Below, piece by piece: positions 6,349 to 13,977 of a DNA stretch of 21,504 nucleotides (position 1 is the first letter of the stretch; every line of letters starts with the position of its first letter). Source of the stretch: Phycisphaerae bacterium (GTDB taxonomy: Bacteria > Planctomycetota > Phycisphaerae > SM23-33); NCBI GenBank assembly GCA_022866005.1, contig JALHTV010000139.1, positions 1-21,504 on the forward strand, written 5' to 3'. Under the pieces are notes generated by a model. The model made no database searches. It worked only from the letters and a program-made list of their open reading frames with translations, and was not told where the DNA came from. A program made the position numbers and the translations under genes.

Positions 6349-8183
6349 CCTTCCCCGAACTCCTCCAGCTTCTTCCCCACGGCCGTCTTTTTGAGCACCT
6401 CGTCCATCTGGGCCTGGGTCAGCGGTGCCGCCGCGTCGTTGGCAGCCCGCATCGCGGCGTACAGGGCGTCTCCGTCGTCACCGGCCATCTTGGCCTTCAG
6501 CTCGGCGACCGCCGCGTCCAGCCCGGCCCGCTGCGGGGCCGTCAGCAGGTCGGGCAGGTCGGCCAGGGCCTTGTCGATGGCGGCCAGGATTCGGGTGGCC
6601 TCGTTGCGCAGGTCGATGAGCCGGTGGGCCGCCAGGTCCGCCACCGCGTGGGCGTAGGATTCCTTGACCATGCGGACGACCTCGTCGCGCGTAAGCCCGT
6701 GGGCCGGGACGATCTGCACCGACGCCTCCTTGCCGCTGCGCAGCTCGCGGGCGGAGACGTTCAGGATGCCGTTGGCGTCGATGAGGAACGTCACCAGGAT
6801 TCGCGGCATGCCCGCCGGCATGGGCGGGATGCCCCGGAGCTTGAAACTCCCCAGGCTGCGGCAGTCGCGGGCCAGTTCCCGCTCGCCCTGGAGCACGTGG
6901 ATGTCCACGGACGTCTGGCCGTCTACGTAGGTGGTGAAGGTCTCTGCGGCTTGGCAGGGCACGGTGCTGTTGCGCAGGATGAGCTTGCCCGTCGCCCCGC
7001 CGAGGGTCTCGATGCCCAGCGACAGCGGCGTGACGTCCAGCAGTAGCGTGTCGCGCTGGATGCCCGCGAGGATCCCCGCCTGCACGGCCGCCCCCATGGC
7101 AACCACCTCCTCGGGGTTGAGCGCGGTGTAGGGCCGCCGGCCGAAGAACTCCTCCACCCGCCGGCGCACCAGGGGAATCCGCGTGCACCCGCCCACCAGG
7201 ACCACCTCGTCGATCTGCTCGGTCGTCAGTCCCGCCGCCTTGAGGGCCGCCCGACAGTGCTCGATCGTGTGCTCCACCCATCGCGCGGCGCGGGCCTCGA
7301 ATTCCTCGCGCTTGATCTCCCGCTGGAACCTCTGCCCGTCGCCCAGGTCCACCTCGATCCGCGCAGCCGGGTCGCTCGACAGGCGGATCTTGGCTGCCTC
7401 AGCCAGGTCGCGCAATGCCTGGCGCGTGGCCGGGGGGAAGGTCAGCTCCGCCCCGGCGCGCCCGCGGACCTCGGCGACCACCAGGTCGATGATCTCCCGG
7501 TCCAGATCGTCGCCGCCCAGGTGCGTGTCGCCGTCGGTGCTGAGGACCTGGAAGACCCCGCCCGCCACGCGGAGGACCGACACATCGAACGTCCCCCCGC
7601 CCAGATCGTAGACCGCGAGGGTGGCGTCGACCTTGCGCCCCAGGCCATAGGCCAGCGCCGCGGCCGTCGGCTCGTTGACGATCCGCCGCACGTCCAACCC
7701 GGCGATCGCCCCGGCGTCGCGCGTGGCCTGACGCTGCGAGTCGTCGAAGTAGGCCGGCACGGTGATGACGGCCTGGGTGATCTGCTGGCCCAGGGCGGCC
7801 TCGGCGCGGGCCTTCACCTCCCGCAAGATGATGGCCGAGAGCTCCTGGGGCGTCATCTGGTGCCCGTCGATGGTCACGCACACCGTCCCGCCCCTCCCCG
7901 CAGCCACCGGATAGGCCAGGTGCCGCAGGTCCTCGGTGAGCTCCTCGATGCCCCGGCCCATGAGGCGCTTGACGGAATACACCGTCCGCAGGGGGTTCAG
8001 CACCGCCTGAGCCCGGGCGGCGGCGCCGACGGTCACCCCGCCATCGCTGCCAAAGGCGATCACGCTGGGCACCAGGGCGTCGCCGGCCGCGTCGCGGACG
8101 ACGACCGGCCCGGAGGGCATCATCACCGCGGCCAGGGAGTTGGTGGTGCCCAGGTCGATGCCGAGGATGAGCGGAGCAGCCAT
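6333..8183 (-). CDS. hscA: HscA, Hsp70-type chaperone for Fe-S cluster transfer
   Basis: HscA is the specialised Hsp70 that, with HscB, releases [2Fe-2S] clusters from IscU by binding its LPPVK motif. The protein is 616 residues, the same length as E. coli HscA. It has the Hsp70 signatures GIDLGTTNS (8-16), VYDLGGGTFDVSVL (191-204) and VVLVGGCTRIPLVRRRV (327-343), and the interdomain linker DVTPLSLGIET (383-393). The substrate-binding domain follows, with a short lid ending at EEFGEGNAKC. It starts 1 nt after the hscB stop, which indicates translational coupling. The last five codons and stop are made of the heptad repeat at 6316-6348, so the native C-terminus may have been altered. DnaK is the alternative, but length, short tail and operon favour HscA. 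Confidence 0.95.
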   Translation of the reverse strand: MAAPLILGIDLGTTNSLAAVMMPSGPVVVRDAAGDALVPSVIAFGSDGGVTVGAAARAQAVLNPLRTVYSVKRLMGRGIEELTEDLRHLAYPVAAGRGGTVCVTIDGHQMTPQELSAIILREVKARAEAALGQQITQAVITVPAYFDDSQRQATRDAGAIAGLDVRRIVNEPTAAALAYGLGRKVDATLAVYDLGGGTFDVSVLRVAGGVFQVLSTDGDTHLGGDDLDREIIDLVVAEVRGRAGAELTFPPATRQALRDLAEAAKIRLSSDPAARIEVDLGDGQRFQREIKREEFEARAARWVEHTIEHCRAALKAAGLTTEQIDEVVLVGGCTRIPLVRRRVEEFFGRRPYTALNPEEVVAMGAAVQAGILAGIQRDTLLLDVTPLSLGIETLGGATGKLILRNSTVPCQAAETFTTYVDGQTSVDIHVLQGERELARDCRSLGSFKLRGIPPMPAGMPRILVTFLIDANGILNVSARELRSGKEASVQIVPAHGLTRDEVVRMVKESYAHAVADLAAHRLIDLRNEATRILAAIDKALADLPDLLTAPQRAGLDAAVAELKAKMAGDDGDALYAAMRAANDAAAPLTQAQMDEVLKKTAVGKKLEEFGEGNAKC

Positions 8184-8184
8184 G

Positions 8185-8820
8185 TCAGCCTGCCTGTTCC
8201 AGCAGCTTGCGGACGTAGGACACGGCGTTGAGCTGACGGCGGATCTCCCCCAGCAGGTCGTTGCGGACGGCCTCGCAGGAGGCCCCCTCGGCCAGTTCGC
8301 GGAACAGCCCGCCGATGCGGCGCAGGAGCCCCTCGTGCTGGACGGTGAGCACGTCGCGCAGGCGCGCCAGCTCGGCGGCGTTGCCGGCGGTCTTGGCGTC
8401 GTGGACCTCCTCCTGCATCATCATCATGGTGGCCAGGAACCCCTCCGGCACGGACTTGTCCTCGGCGGAGCTCTTGCCGCCCAGCAGCTCCAGCAGGTAG
8501 GCCGCCCGCAAGGCCGGGGACTTCAGCGTGCGATAGGCGTCGTTGACTGCGGCGGAGATTTGCAGCGCCAGCAACTGCGCGTCGGCCGACTCCGCCCCGT
8601 GGGTGTCGGGGTGCACGGCGCGGCTGAGCGTGTGGAAGCGCCCGGTCAGCAGGTCCTCATCCAGCTCGAACTGCCGCGGCAGGCCCAGCAGCGTGAAATA
8701 GTCCACCCCCGCGGCGGCGGGGTTCAGCGAGTGACAATAGTCGCAGACGGTCACGTCACTCAGAGGTTTCTCGCACCGCTGGCACTTGGCCGGAATCGTC
8801 TGGCGGTCGCGGTCGGTCAT
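8185..8820 (-). CDS. hscB: HscB (HSC20) J-protein with N-terminal four-cysteine zinc-finger-like extension
   Basis: HscB is the J-domain co-chaperone that brings IscU to HscA and stimulates its ATPase. The 211-residue protein has a J domain from about residue 40 (DYFTLLGLP) with the essential HPD at 70-72, followed by VNDAYRTLKSPALRAAYLLEL. The C-terminal three-helix IscU-binding domain covers about 125-210. Unlike the E. coli protein, which begins at DYFTL, this one has about 38 extra residues with CQRC (13-16) and CDYC (26-29), a probable zinc knuckle as in human HSC20. The ribosome binding site is GAGGGGGG about 7 nt before the ATG. It is 13 nt after iscA and 1 nt before hscA. Confidence 0.95.
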   Translation of the reverse strand: MTDRDRQTIPAKCQRCEKPLSDVTVCDYCHSLNPAAAGVDYFTLLGLPRQFELDEDLLTGRFHTLSRAVHPDTHGAESADAQLLALQISAAVNDAYRTLKSPALRAAYLLELLGGKSSAEDKSVPEGFLATMMMMQEEVHDAKTAGNAAELARLRDVLTVQHEGLLRRIGGLFRELAEGASCEAVRNDLLGEIRRQLNAVSYVRKLLEQAG

Positions 8821-8833
8821 GCCAGCGCCCCCC

Positions 8834-9163
8834 TCAGGTATTGAAGCTCGCGCCGCACGCGCAGGTGCCCTTGGCGTTGGGATTGTTGAACAAGAAGCCC
8901 TTGCTCATCAGTGAGTCGTCGTAGTCGATCTCCGTGCCGTTGAGGTACAGGTAGCTCTTGGGGTCGCAGACGATGCGGACGTCGTGGATGGTGAAGACCT
9001 CGTCCTCGCCGTCGGGGACGGTGGCGACGTTGATGACGTAGCTGAACCCCGAGCAGCCCCCGCCCTTGATGCCCACGCGCAGGTGAGTCTCGGGCGGCAT
9101 CTTGTGCTCAGCCAGCAGGTGCTTGATCTGCTTGGCGGCCCGTTCCGTCAGCGTGATAGCCAT
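8834..9163 (-). CDS. iscA: IscA, A-type Fe-S carrier protein
   Basis: IscA receives and passes on Fe-S clusters or iron to target proteins. From the ATG at 9163 the protein has 109 residues, against 107 in E. coli. The three conserved cysteines are Cys37 (GGGCSGFSY) and Cys101/Cys103 (GTCACGASF). The N-terminus MAITLTERAAKQIK is typical. An upstream in-frame ATG at 9181 would add six residues, but AGGAG (9174-9170) lies 6 nt before the 9163 ATG and favours that start. It lies between iscU and hscB in the standard isc order, 28 nt after iscU. Confidence 0.95.
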   Translation of the reverse strand: MAITLTERAAKQIKHLLAEHKMPPETHLRVGIKGGGCSGFSYVINVATVPDGEDEVFTIHDVRIVCDPKSYLYLNGTEIDYDDSLMSKGFLFNNPNAKGTCACGASFNT

Positions 9164-9169
9164 CGTGCA

Positions 9170-9174
9170 CTCCT
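9170..9174 (-). promoter_or_regulatory. Ribosome binding site deciding the iscA start
   Basis: The minus strand reads AGGAG here, 6 nt before the ATG at 9163-9161. It lies inside the longer frame that would start at 9181, so the shorter IscA is preferred. Confidence 0.7.
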
Positions 9175-9191
9175 GGGCCATCCGGTGTGTC

Positions 9192-9605
9192 TTACGGGTC
9201 TTCGCCTGGATCGGTCGCGACCTGGTGACCGTTCTTGCGCTTCCAGTCGGCGATCGCGGCCTTGACGGCGTCCTCGGCCAGGACCGAGCAGTGGATCTTC
9301 ACCGGCGGCAGCGACAGCTCCTGGGCGATGTCGGCGTTCTTCAACTCGTCGGCCTGCTCGACCGTCCGGCCCTTGAGCCACTCCGTCGCCAGGGAGCTGG
9401 CGGCGATGGCCGAGCCGCAGCCGAAGGTCTTGAACTTCGCGTCCACGATCCGCCCGTCGCGACCGACCTGAATCTGAAGCTTCATCACGTCGCCGCACTC
9501 CGGCGCCCCCACGATGCCCGTGCCGACGCTGGGGGCGTTCTTGTCGAGCGAGCCGACGTTCCGCGGGTTATTGAAGTGGTCGATCACCTTGTCGCTATAG
9601 GGCAT
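9192..9605 (-). CDS. iscU: IscU, Fe-S cluster scaffold protein
   Basis: IscU is the scaffold on which [2Fe-2S] clusters are built from sulfur delivered by IscS. The 137-residue protein has every key residue at E. coli numbering: Cys37 and Asp39 (PECGDVM), Cys63 (FGCGSAIA), His105 and Cys106 (KIHCSV). The HscA recognition motif LPPVK is at 99-103. The N-terminus MPYSDKVIDHFNNPRNVGS is diagnostic. A short acidic tail (ATDPGEDP) follows the usual end. The ribosome binding site is GAGGA 5 nt before the ATG. It lies 41 nt after iscS. The LPPVK motif distinguishes it from SufU and NifU-type scaffolds. Confidence 0.97.
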   Translation of the reverse strand: MPYSDKVIDHFNNPRNVGSLDKNAPSVGTGIVGAPECGDVMKLQIQVGRDGRIVDAKFKTFGCGSAIAASSLATEWLKGRTVEQADELKNADIAQELSLPPVKIHCSVLAEDAVKAAIADWKRKNGHQVATDPGEDP

Positions 9606-9646
9606 CGGGGTCCTCGCTATGTTCGCTTACGCGCTCATCGCTCCTG

Positions 9647-10843
9647 TTACGACGGACTGCCCTTCTCGGCGGCTTCGTACAGCGGGCTGAGCTGACGCAG
9701 CTCGTTGACGCCGCGGACGACCTGCTCGATAGCATAGTCGATCTGCTCGGCCGTAGTAAATCGGCCCAGGCTGAAGCGAATGGAGCTGTGGGCCAACGCG
9801 TCGCTCACGCCGATGCCCCGCAGCACGAAGCTCGGCTCCAGCGACGCGCTGGTACACGCCGATCCGGACGACACGGCCACGTCCTTCATCTTCATCATCA
9901 GCGCCTCACCCTCCACGTACGCGAACGACAGGTTCACCGTGCCGGGCAGGCGCTGGGTGGGATGGCCGTTGAGGGTGACGTAGTCCACCCGCGCGACGAT
10001 GCCCCGGTGCAGCCGGTCGCGAAGGGCGGTGAGGCGCCGGGCCTCTTTGGCCATCTCGCGCCCGCAGAGCTCACACGCGGCCCCCAGGCCCACGATCCCC
10101 GCGACGTTCAGCGTGCCGCTGCGCATGCCTCGCTCGTGCCCGCCACCGTGCATCTGACAGGTCAGGCGCACCCGCGGCCCGTGCCGCCGCACGTACAGAC
10201 ACCCGACGCCCTTGGGGCCGTAGATCTTGTGCGCCGAGGCGCTCAACAGGTCGATCCCCATCGCCTCCACGTCGATGGGAATCTTGCCCACGGCCTGGGT
10301 GGCGTCGCAGTGGAAGAAGACATTGTGCTTGTGCGCCACCTGGCCGATGTCGGCGACGGGGTTGATCGTGCCGATCTCGTTGTTGGCGGCCATGATCGAG
10401 ATCAGGATGGTCTTGTCCGTGATCGCCTCGGCCACCTGATCGGCCGAGATCACCCCGTAGCGGTCGGGCCGCAGCCAGGTGACCCGGTAGCCGTGCTCTT
10501 CCAGATACTTGCAGGGGTCGATGACGGCCTTGTGCTCGATGGGGCTGGTGATGAGGTGGTTGCCCTTCTCGGCGTACATCTCCGCGACGCCCTTGATCGC
10601 GAGGTTGTTGCTCTCCGTGGCGCCCGAGGTGAGCACGATGTCCTTGGCTGCGGCGCCGATCAGGGAGGCCATCTGCTCGCGAGCGGTCTCCACGCCCGCC
10701 TCGGCCTTCCAGCCGAAGCTGTGGTTGCGGCTGGCGGCGTTGCCGAAGTCCGTCGTCAGGTACGGCATCATCGCCTCCAGCACCCGCCGGTCCAGGGGCG
10801 TGGTGGCGTTGTAATCCAGATACACCGGTAACTCTAAGGCCAT
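9647..10843 (-). CDS. iscS: IscS, cysteine desulfurase
   Basis: IscS is a PLP enzyme that turns cysteine into alanine and a persulfide that feeds IscU and other sulfur acceptors such as tRNA thiolation enzymes. The protein has 398 residues (E. coli 404). It shows the PLP lysine in SASAHKIYGPKG (Lys206), the stacking His104 in PIEHKAV, and the catalytic loop SSGSACTSASLEPS with Cys330. The long class-I loop and SLGRFTT are typical of IscS and NifS rather than SufS. AAGGA lies about 8 nt before the ATG at 10843. It is 15 nt after the iscR-like gene, so the two are co-transcribed. Confidence 0.97.
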   Translation of the reverse strand: MALELPVYLDYNATTPLDRRVLEAMMPYLTTDFGNAASRNHSFGWKAEAGVETAREQMASLIGAAAKDIVLTSGATESNNLAIKGVAEMYAEKGNHLITSPIEHKAVIDPCKYLEEHGYRVTWLRPDRYGVISADQVAEAITDKTILISIMAANNEIGTINPVADIGQVAHKHNVFFHCDATQAVGKIPIDVEAMGIDLLSASAHKIYGPKGVGCLYVRRHGPRVRLTCQMHGGGHERGMRSGTLNVAGIVGLGAACELCGREMAKEARRLTALRDRLHRGIVARVDYVTLNGHPTQRLPGTVNLSFAYVEGEALMMKMKDVAVSSGSACTSASLEPSFVLRGIGVSDALAHSSIRFSLGRFTTAEQIDYAIEQVVRGVNELRQLSPLYEAAEKGSPS

Positions 10844-10858
10844 GCGTCTGTTCCTTCT

Positions 10859-11296
10859 CTACCGACCGGCCAGCGCCGGGGCGGTGATCTCCGCCAGAGT
10901 GACCTTGCGCAGGAAGTCCCGCAGCTTCCGCTGCACGCGGTGCACGGGGTCGGCCACCGGACAGCGGGCCATCACCTGGCAGGTGCATTCCTGATCGTCC
11001 CCGGACACCGCCGCGATGCACTCGGCCTGGGGGACCGGGCCTTCAATTGCACCCACCAACTCAGCCAGATTGATCTCCTCCGGCTGGCGGGCCAGGCGGT
11101 ACCCACCGCGAACCCCGCGGAAGCTGGCGACATAACCGGATGCGGCCAAAGACTTTAGGACGTTCATCAGCATGGCCGTCGGTATCTCGTATGTCTCGGC
11201 GATCTCCCGGGCGCTGCACACGCGCCCCTGGGGCAGCTCGGCCAAGTGGGCCATCGCGATCAGGCCGTATCCGGTCTTCTTGGTTAGGGCTAGCAT
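10859..11296 (-). CDS. Rrf2/IscR-family regulator, first gene of the isc operon
   Basis: The 145-residue protein is an Rrf2-family winged-helix regulator that probably senses Fe-S status and represses the operon it heads. The start MLALTKKTGYGLIAMAHLA, the HTH around 27-51 (SAREIAETYEIP..MLMNVLKSL) and the wing RGVRGGYRLAR (60-70) are family hallmarks. Candidate cluster ligands are Cys93, Cys104, Cys106 and Cys112, with a longer first gap than IscR (Cys92, 98, 104). It therefore probably binds a cluster, but with its own geometry. A promoter with a dyad in the spacer sits directly upstream (11324-11352), consistent with autoregulation. I do not assign the symbol iscR because the neighbouring Rrf2 gene has the more IscR-like cysteine spacing. 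Confidence 0.88.
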   Translation of the reverse strand: MLALTKKTGYGLIAMAHLAELPQGRVCSAREIAETYEIPTAMLMNVLKSLAASGYVASFRGVRGGYRLARQPEEINLAELVGAIEGPVPQAECIAAVSGDDQECTCQVMARCPVADPVHRVQRKLRDFLRKVTLAEITAPALAGR

Positions 11297-11323
11297 GCCT
11301 GGCGACCTAAGACGTCTATCGGC

Positions 11324-11352
11324 AATATAGCACCGCTATGGTGCGGTTTCAA
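11324..11352 (-). promoter_or_regulatory. Promoter of the isc operon
   Basis: On the minus strand TTGAAA (11352-11347, 5/6) and TATATT (11329-11324, 5/6) are separated by exactly 17 nt. The expected start is near 11317, about 20 nt before the ATG at 11296. This is among the best-matched promoters in the window. Confidence 0.7.
11330..11344. promoter_or_regulatory. Candidate operator: dyad filling the -35/-10 spacer
   Basis: GCACC-GCTAT-GGTGC is a perfect inverted repeat with 5-bp arms and a 5-nt centre, lying wholly between -35 and -10. A protein bound here would block polymerase, the usual place for Rrf2/IscR repression. It does not match the E. coli IscR type 1 site well, so the binding protein (either Rrf2 gene here) is inferred. 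Confidence 0.5.
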
Positions 11353-11412
11353 GTGCTGCGGAATAATCCTGGGAGGTTAGTCAGGAGGCCTTCCTTGGTT
11401 GATGGGTCGCGG

Positions 11413-11904
11413 TCAGGTAGCCCTGGGGGCCTGGTCTTGGGACATCGGTCCCGCCGGCAGCGCAGGCATGGTGCACCGCCCGCCGGCTGGATCGTGCGGG
11501 GCCGATCCCTCAGCCAGGCAGGCCGCCAGGGTCAGCGTGCCCAGGCGCGTGCGGATGTCCCCTTGCAGGGCCGCCCACACCGGCCGCAATACGCACTCGA
11601 TCCGGTCGCACCGGGGCGGGTCATGCTGGCAGAGGTTGAGCGTGATGGGGCCTTCCACGGCCTCGATGACATCCAGCAGCGTGACGGCCCGCGGCTCGCG
11701 GGCCAGCAGGTAGCCTCCCCGCTTGCCCCGTACGGGCGTGACGATCCCCGCCTTGGCCAGGGCGGAGAAGATCTTGACCAGGTATTGCCGGGACAGGTCG
11801 CGCTGGGAACAGATGGCCTCTAGGGTTACCGGTCCCTCTCCCGTGTGCTCGGCCAGGACCAGGGCCCCGCGTACGGCGAACTCAGCGGCGGCCGAGAGTT
11901 TCAT
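11413..11904 (-). CDS. Second Rrf2/IscR-family regulator
   Basis: The 163-residue Rrf2-family protein begins MKLSAAAEFAVRGALVLAEH, has an HTH around 27-51 and the wing RGKRGGYLLARE (59-70). Cys92, Cys99 and Cys104 (LCQHDPPRCDRIEC) are almost superposable on the IscR cluster ligands (92, 98, 104), followed by an IscR-like aromatic PVW. The fourth ligand, His107 in E. coli, is not conserved here. The C-terminal 35 residues are Pro/Ala-rich and probably disordered. It has its own likely promoter (11976-12004), and 116 nt containing the isc promoter separate it from the downstream regulator. It may be the true Fe-S sensor for the operon, or an NsrR-like NO or redox sensor. Confidence 0.87.
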   Translation of the reverse strand: MKLSAAAEFAVRGALVLAEHTGEGPVTLEAICSQRDLSRQYLVKIFSALAKAGIVTPVRGKRGGYLLAREPRAVTLLDVIEAVEGPITLNLCQHDPPRCDRIECVLRPVWAALQGDIRTRLGTLTLAACLAEGSAPHDPAGGRCTMPALPAGPMSQDQAPRAT

Positions 11905-11975
11905 GATACCCTCTTCTGTCCGTCAGATTCGATGGATTGCAGGGTTGGCCGCCGGGCCACAGTAGCCTGCGCGTC

Positions 11976-12004
11976 AGTTTAGGCGCGCTTCTGGCCGTCT
12001 TCAA
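11976..12004 (-). promoter_or_regulatory. Probable promoter of the second Rrf2 gene
   Basis: TTGAAG (12004-11999, 4/6) and TAAACT (11981-11976, 4/6) on the minus strand have a 17-nt spacer. The expected start is about 65 nt before the ATG at 11904. It lies in the 145-nt gap after the glycosyltransferase gene. Confidence 0.45.
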
Positions 12005-12049
12005 GTCGCCCTCCACGCGGGCCCCTCGGGGAGGCCTCCTGGCAGCCCC

Positions 12050-13798
12050 CTAGCGCCGGGCCGTCGCCCGGGCCAAGCTGGGCAGGAAGTAATCGCGCAC
12101 CACGTGTTCCCAGCTCATGTTAGCGGCAAGGGCGCTGCCGGCCTCGATCCCCCGGCGGATCGCAGCGCTATCCCGTGGCAGGCGCTGGAAGATCAGCTCC
12201 GCCAGGCGCTGGTTCTCCTGCGACTCGATGCGGTCCCGCTCACTGGCCGGCAGGTGCAGCAGTTGCTCCACCGTCAGCCCCTCGGCCACCTTCAGGTAGT
12301 CAGCCACGATGAAGTTGTCGACGTCCTTGCCGCCCGAGGCCCGGCGGGCAAAGCCCGCGCACCCGCAGACGTTGGACACCACGCACATCGCCCCGCAGCT
12401 CATCGGCTCCAGTTGACTGATCCCGAAGGGCTCGTAGACGCTCAGGCCGAGTTCCACGTCCGTGCCGCGGCGGATATCGGCGAAGGTCATGTTCTCCGGC
12501 ATCCGATCACCGCAGAGGCGCCGGTTCCAGTCCCACTGGTTCACCAGGACCACGCGGACGGCGTGGTGGTTGCGGTTGAAGTTATCGAACATGTCGCCCA
12601 GGGTTTCTTCCCCTCCGCAGAGGTCCGGGTAGCCGCGTTCGTGGGTGACCGGCCAACCGTAGACGCGCTCCATGTGGCGGACATCCTGGGGGCGGCGCTG
12701 TCCGCCCAGCGTGCCCAGCATGAAATAGACAGCCGACTCGCCGCGGCTGGCGAGCATCGCGTCCAGGGAGTGCAGCACGCCCAGGTCGCGCCAGATGCCC
12801 TTGCTCAGCACCGGGCGGCAGACGTGCGTGAACACCCACGTCGGGCGCGAGCCGAAGAGGTTGGCCGCGTAGGTCCGCATCTGCTCCATCGAGGCGGTCT
12901 TGCTTTCCATCGTCACCGCCGAGGTCGGCACGCCGTTGTAGACCAGGTCGATGTCCATCGTGCGGAAGTGCGGGTCCAGGAAGCGCAGCTCCTCCTCGAT
13001 GTAGTCGCCCACCGCGAACACGTGATCGCAATACCTCGCGGCCTTGACCAGCGGGTGCTTGTAGCTCGTGAAGACCTCCGGGAAGACCTGCTCCAACGTC
13101 CGGCCTTCCTCCATCGCGGCCCGCAGCACGTTGTAGAACGTCGTGTCGTGGCCGGGGGTCTTCTCGATGATCGGGCGGACCGAGGCCACCTCATGGGCGT
13201 AGAACACCGTCCGCGTGTTGGGCTTGCCGTCCAGCACGGCCTTCAGCGCCGTGGGCATGCCCATGTATTCGTGCGCCAGCACCGCCACCTGCTCGCCGTC
13301 ATCGAAGCAGCCCAGCGCCCCCAAGGCCTCCACGGCGGGGACAGCCAGGCGGACATATTCCTCGTACTCCCAGATGCTCTCAAACGCATCCGAGGGGATG
13401 GCGAACTTCTTGTACAGCTCGCCCTTGAACAGGTTCAGGCGGTTGCGATTAGCGTGAAACACGTCGATGACCAGCGCCTCGACCTCCACGGTCTTGTCGT
13501 TGCAGGGTTCCTGCACCTGTCGCGTGCCGTAGATGATGCCCACGTCATAGGTCCGCTCGACCGGCATGAACCGCTCACGCCACGGCGAGGTGTAGATTTC
13601 GTCCAGGGAACTGTAGATAATCTTGCCCCCCTCGCCCAGACGGCGGTTCACCGGGCGGTTGGTCTCCAGCAACGGGCCGACCAGGATGGTCCGCGAGACG
13701 GCCTTCTGGTAGGCCTTGCTGGTGACCAGTCCGACAATAACCGCCCCAATGCCCCCGATCTTCTCCACGACCTCGTGGGTCACATGCACGACGATCAT
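12050..13798 (-). CDS. Glycogen/starch synthase-like GT-B glycosyltransferase
   Basis: This 582-residue protein is a retaining GT-B glycosyltransferase related to glycogen synthases (GT3/GT5-like). The N-terminal block HEVVEKIGGIGAVI (8-21) corresponds to the sugar-nucleotide-binding K-x-G-G loop, and ILVGPLLE resembles the 'IGP' block of GT3 enzymes. The C-terminal half has SVYEPFGISQLEPMSCG, the E-x7-E catalytic and nucleotide site (about Glu456 and Glu464). It probably extends an alpha-glucan with UDP- or ADP-glucose, but a different product is possible. The frame is open to 13909, but the ATG at 13798 starts exactly at the conserved MIVVHVTHE and has AAGGGA 5 nt before it. A weak -10 (TAGAAT) lies upstream. 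The exact family is less sure than the fold. Confidence 0.8.
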   Translation of the reverse strand: MIVVHVTHEVVEKIGGIGAVIVGLVTSKAYQKAVSRTILVGPLLETNRPVNRRLGEGGKIIYSSLDEIYTSPWRERFMPVERTYDVGIIYGTRQVQEPCNDKTVEVEALVIDVFHANRNRLNLFKGELYKKFAIPSDAFESIWEYEEYVRLAVPAVEALGALGCFDDGEQVAVLAHEYMGMPTALKAVLDGKPNTRTVFYAHEVASVRPIIEKTPGHDTTFYNVLRAAMEEGRTLEQVFPEVFTSYKHPLVKAARYCDHVFAVGDYIEEELRFLDPHFRTMDIDLVYNGVPTSAVTMESKTASMEQMRTYAANLFGSRPTWVFTHVCRPVLSKGIWRDLGVLHSLDAMLASRGESAVYFMLGTLGGQRRPQDVRHMERVYGWPVTHERGYPDLCGGEETLGDMFDNFNRNHHAVRVVLVNQWDWNRRLCGDRMPENMTFADIRRGTDVELGLSVYEPFGISQLEPMSCGAMCVVSNVCGCAGFARRASGGKDVDNFIVADYLKVAEGLTVEQLLHLPASERDRIESQENQRLAELIFQRLPRDSAAIRRGIEAGSALAANMSWEHVVRDYFLPSLARATARR

Positions 13799-13803
13799 GC
13801 CAA

Positions 13804-13809
13804 TCCCTT
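13804..13809 (-). promoter_or_regulatory. Ribosome binding site deciding the glycosyltransferase start
   Basis: The minus strand reads AAGGGA, 5 nt before the ATG at 13798. It supports the 582-residue protein over the longer frame from 13909, whose extra 37 residues are basic and unlike the family. Confidence 0.6.
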
Positions 13810-13977
13810 CACTGATACTACGTATTCTATCATCGGACGAATCGGCCCATAAAATGACCCTTCGGGCCCGTGGCCTGGCACTGGTTCTACAGCGCCTTGC
13901 CCAGTACACTCCGCGTGGGTTCGTAGCTTCACCCCCTAGGTCTCAGCAGTCTCTGTCAACGATCAGGGCAGGTAACT

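Noticed and set aside
7257..8231. Plus-strand frame opposite hscA
   Set aside because: It is a shadow of a fully convincing Hsp70 gene.
12104..13852. Plus-strand frame of 582 codons opposite the glycosyltransferase gene
   Set aside because: The His/Val/Asp/Gln-rich product has no motif, whereas the minus strand carries GT-B motifs and a ribosome binding site.
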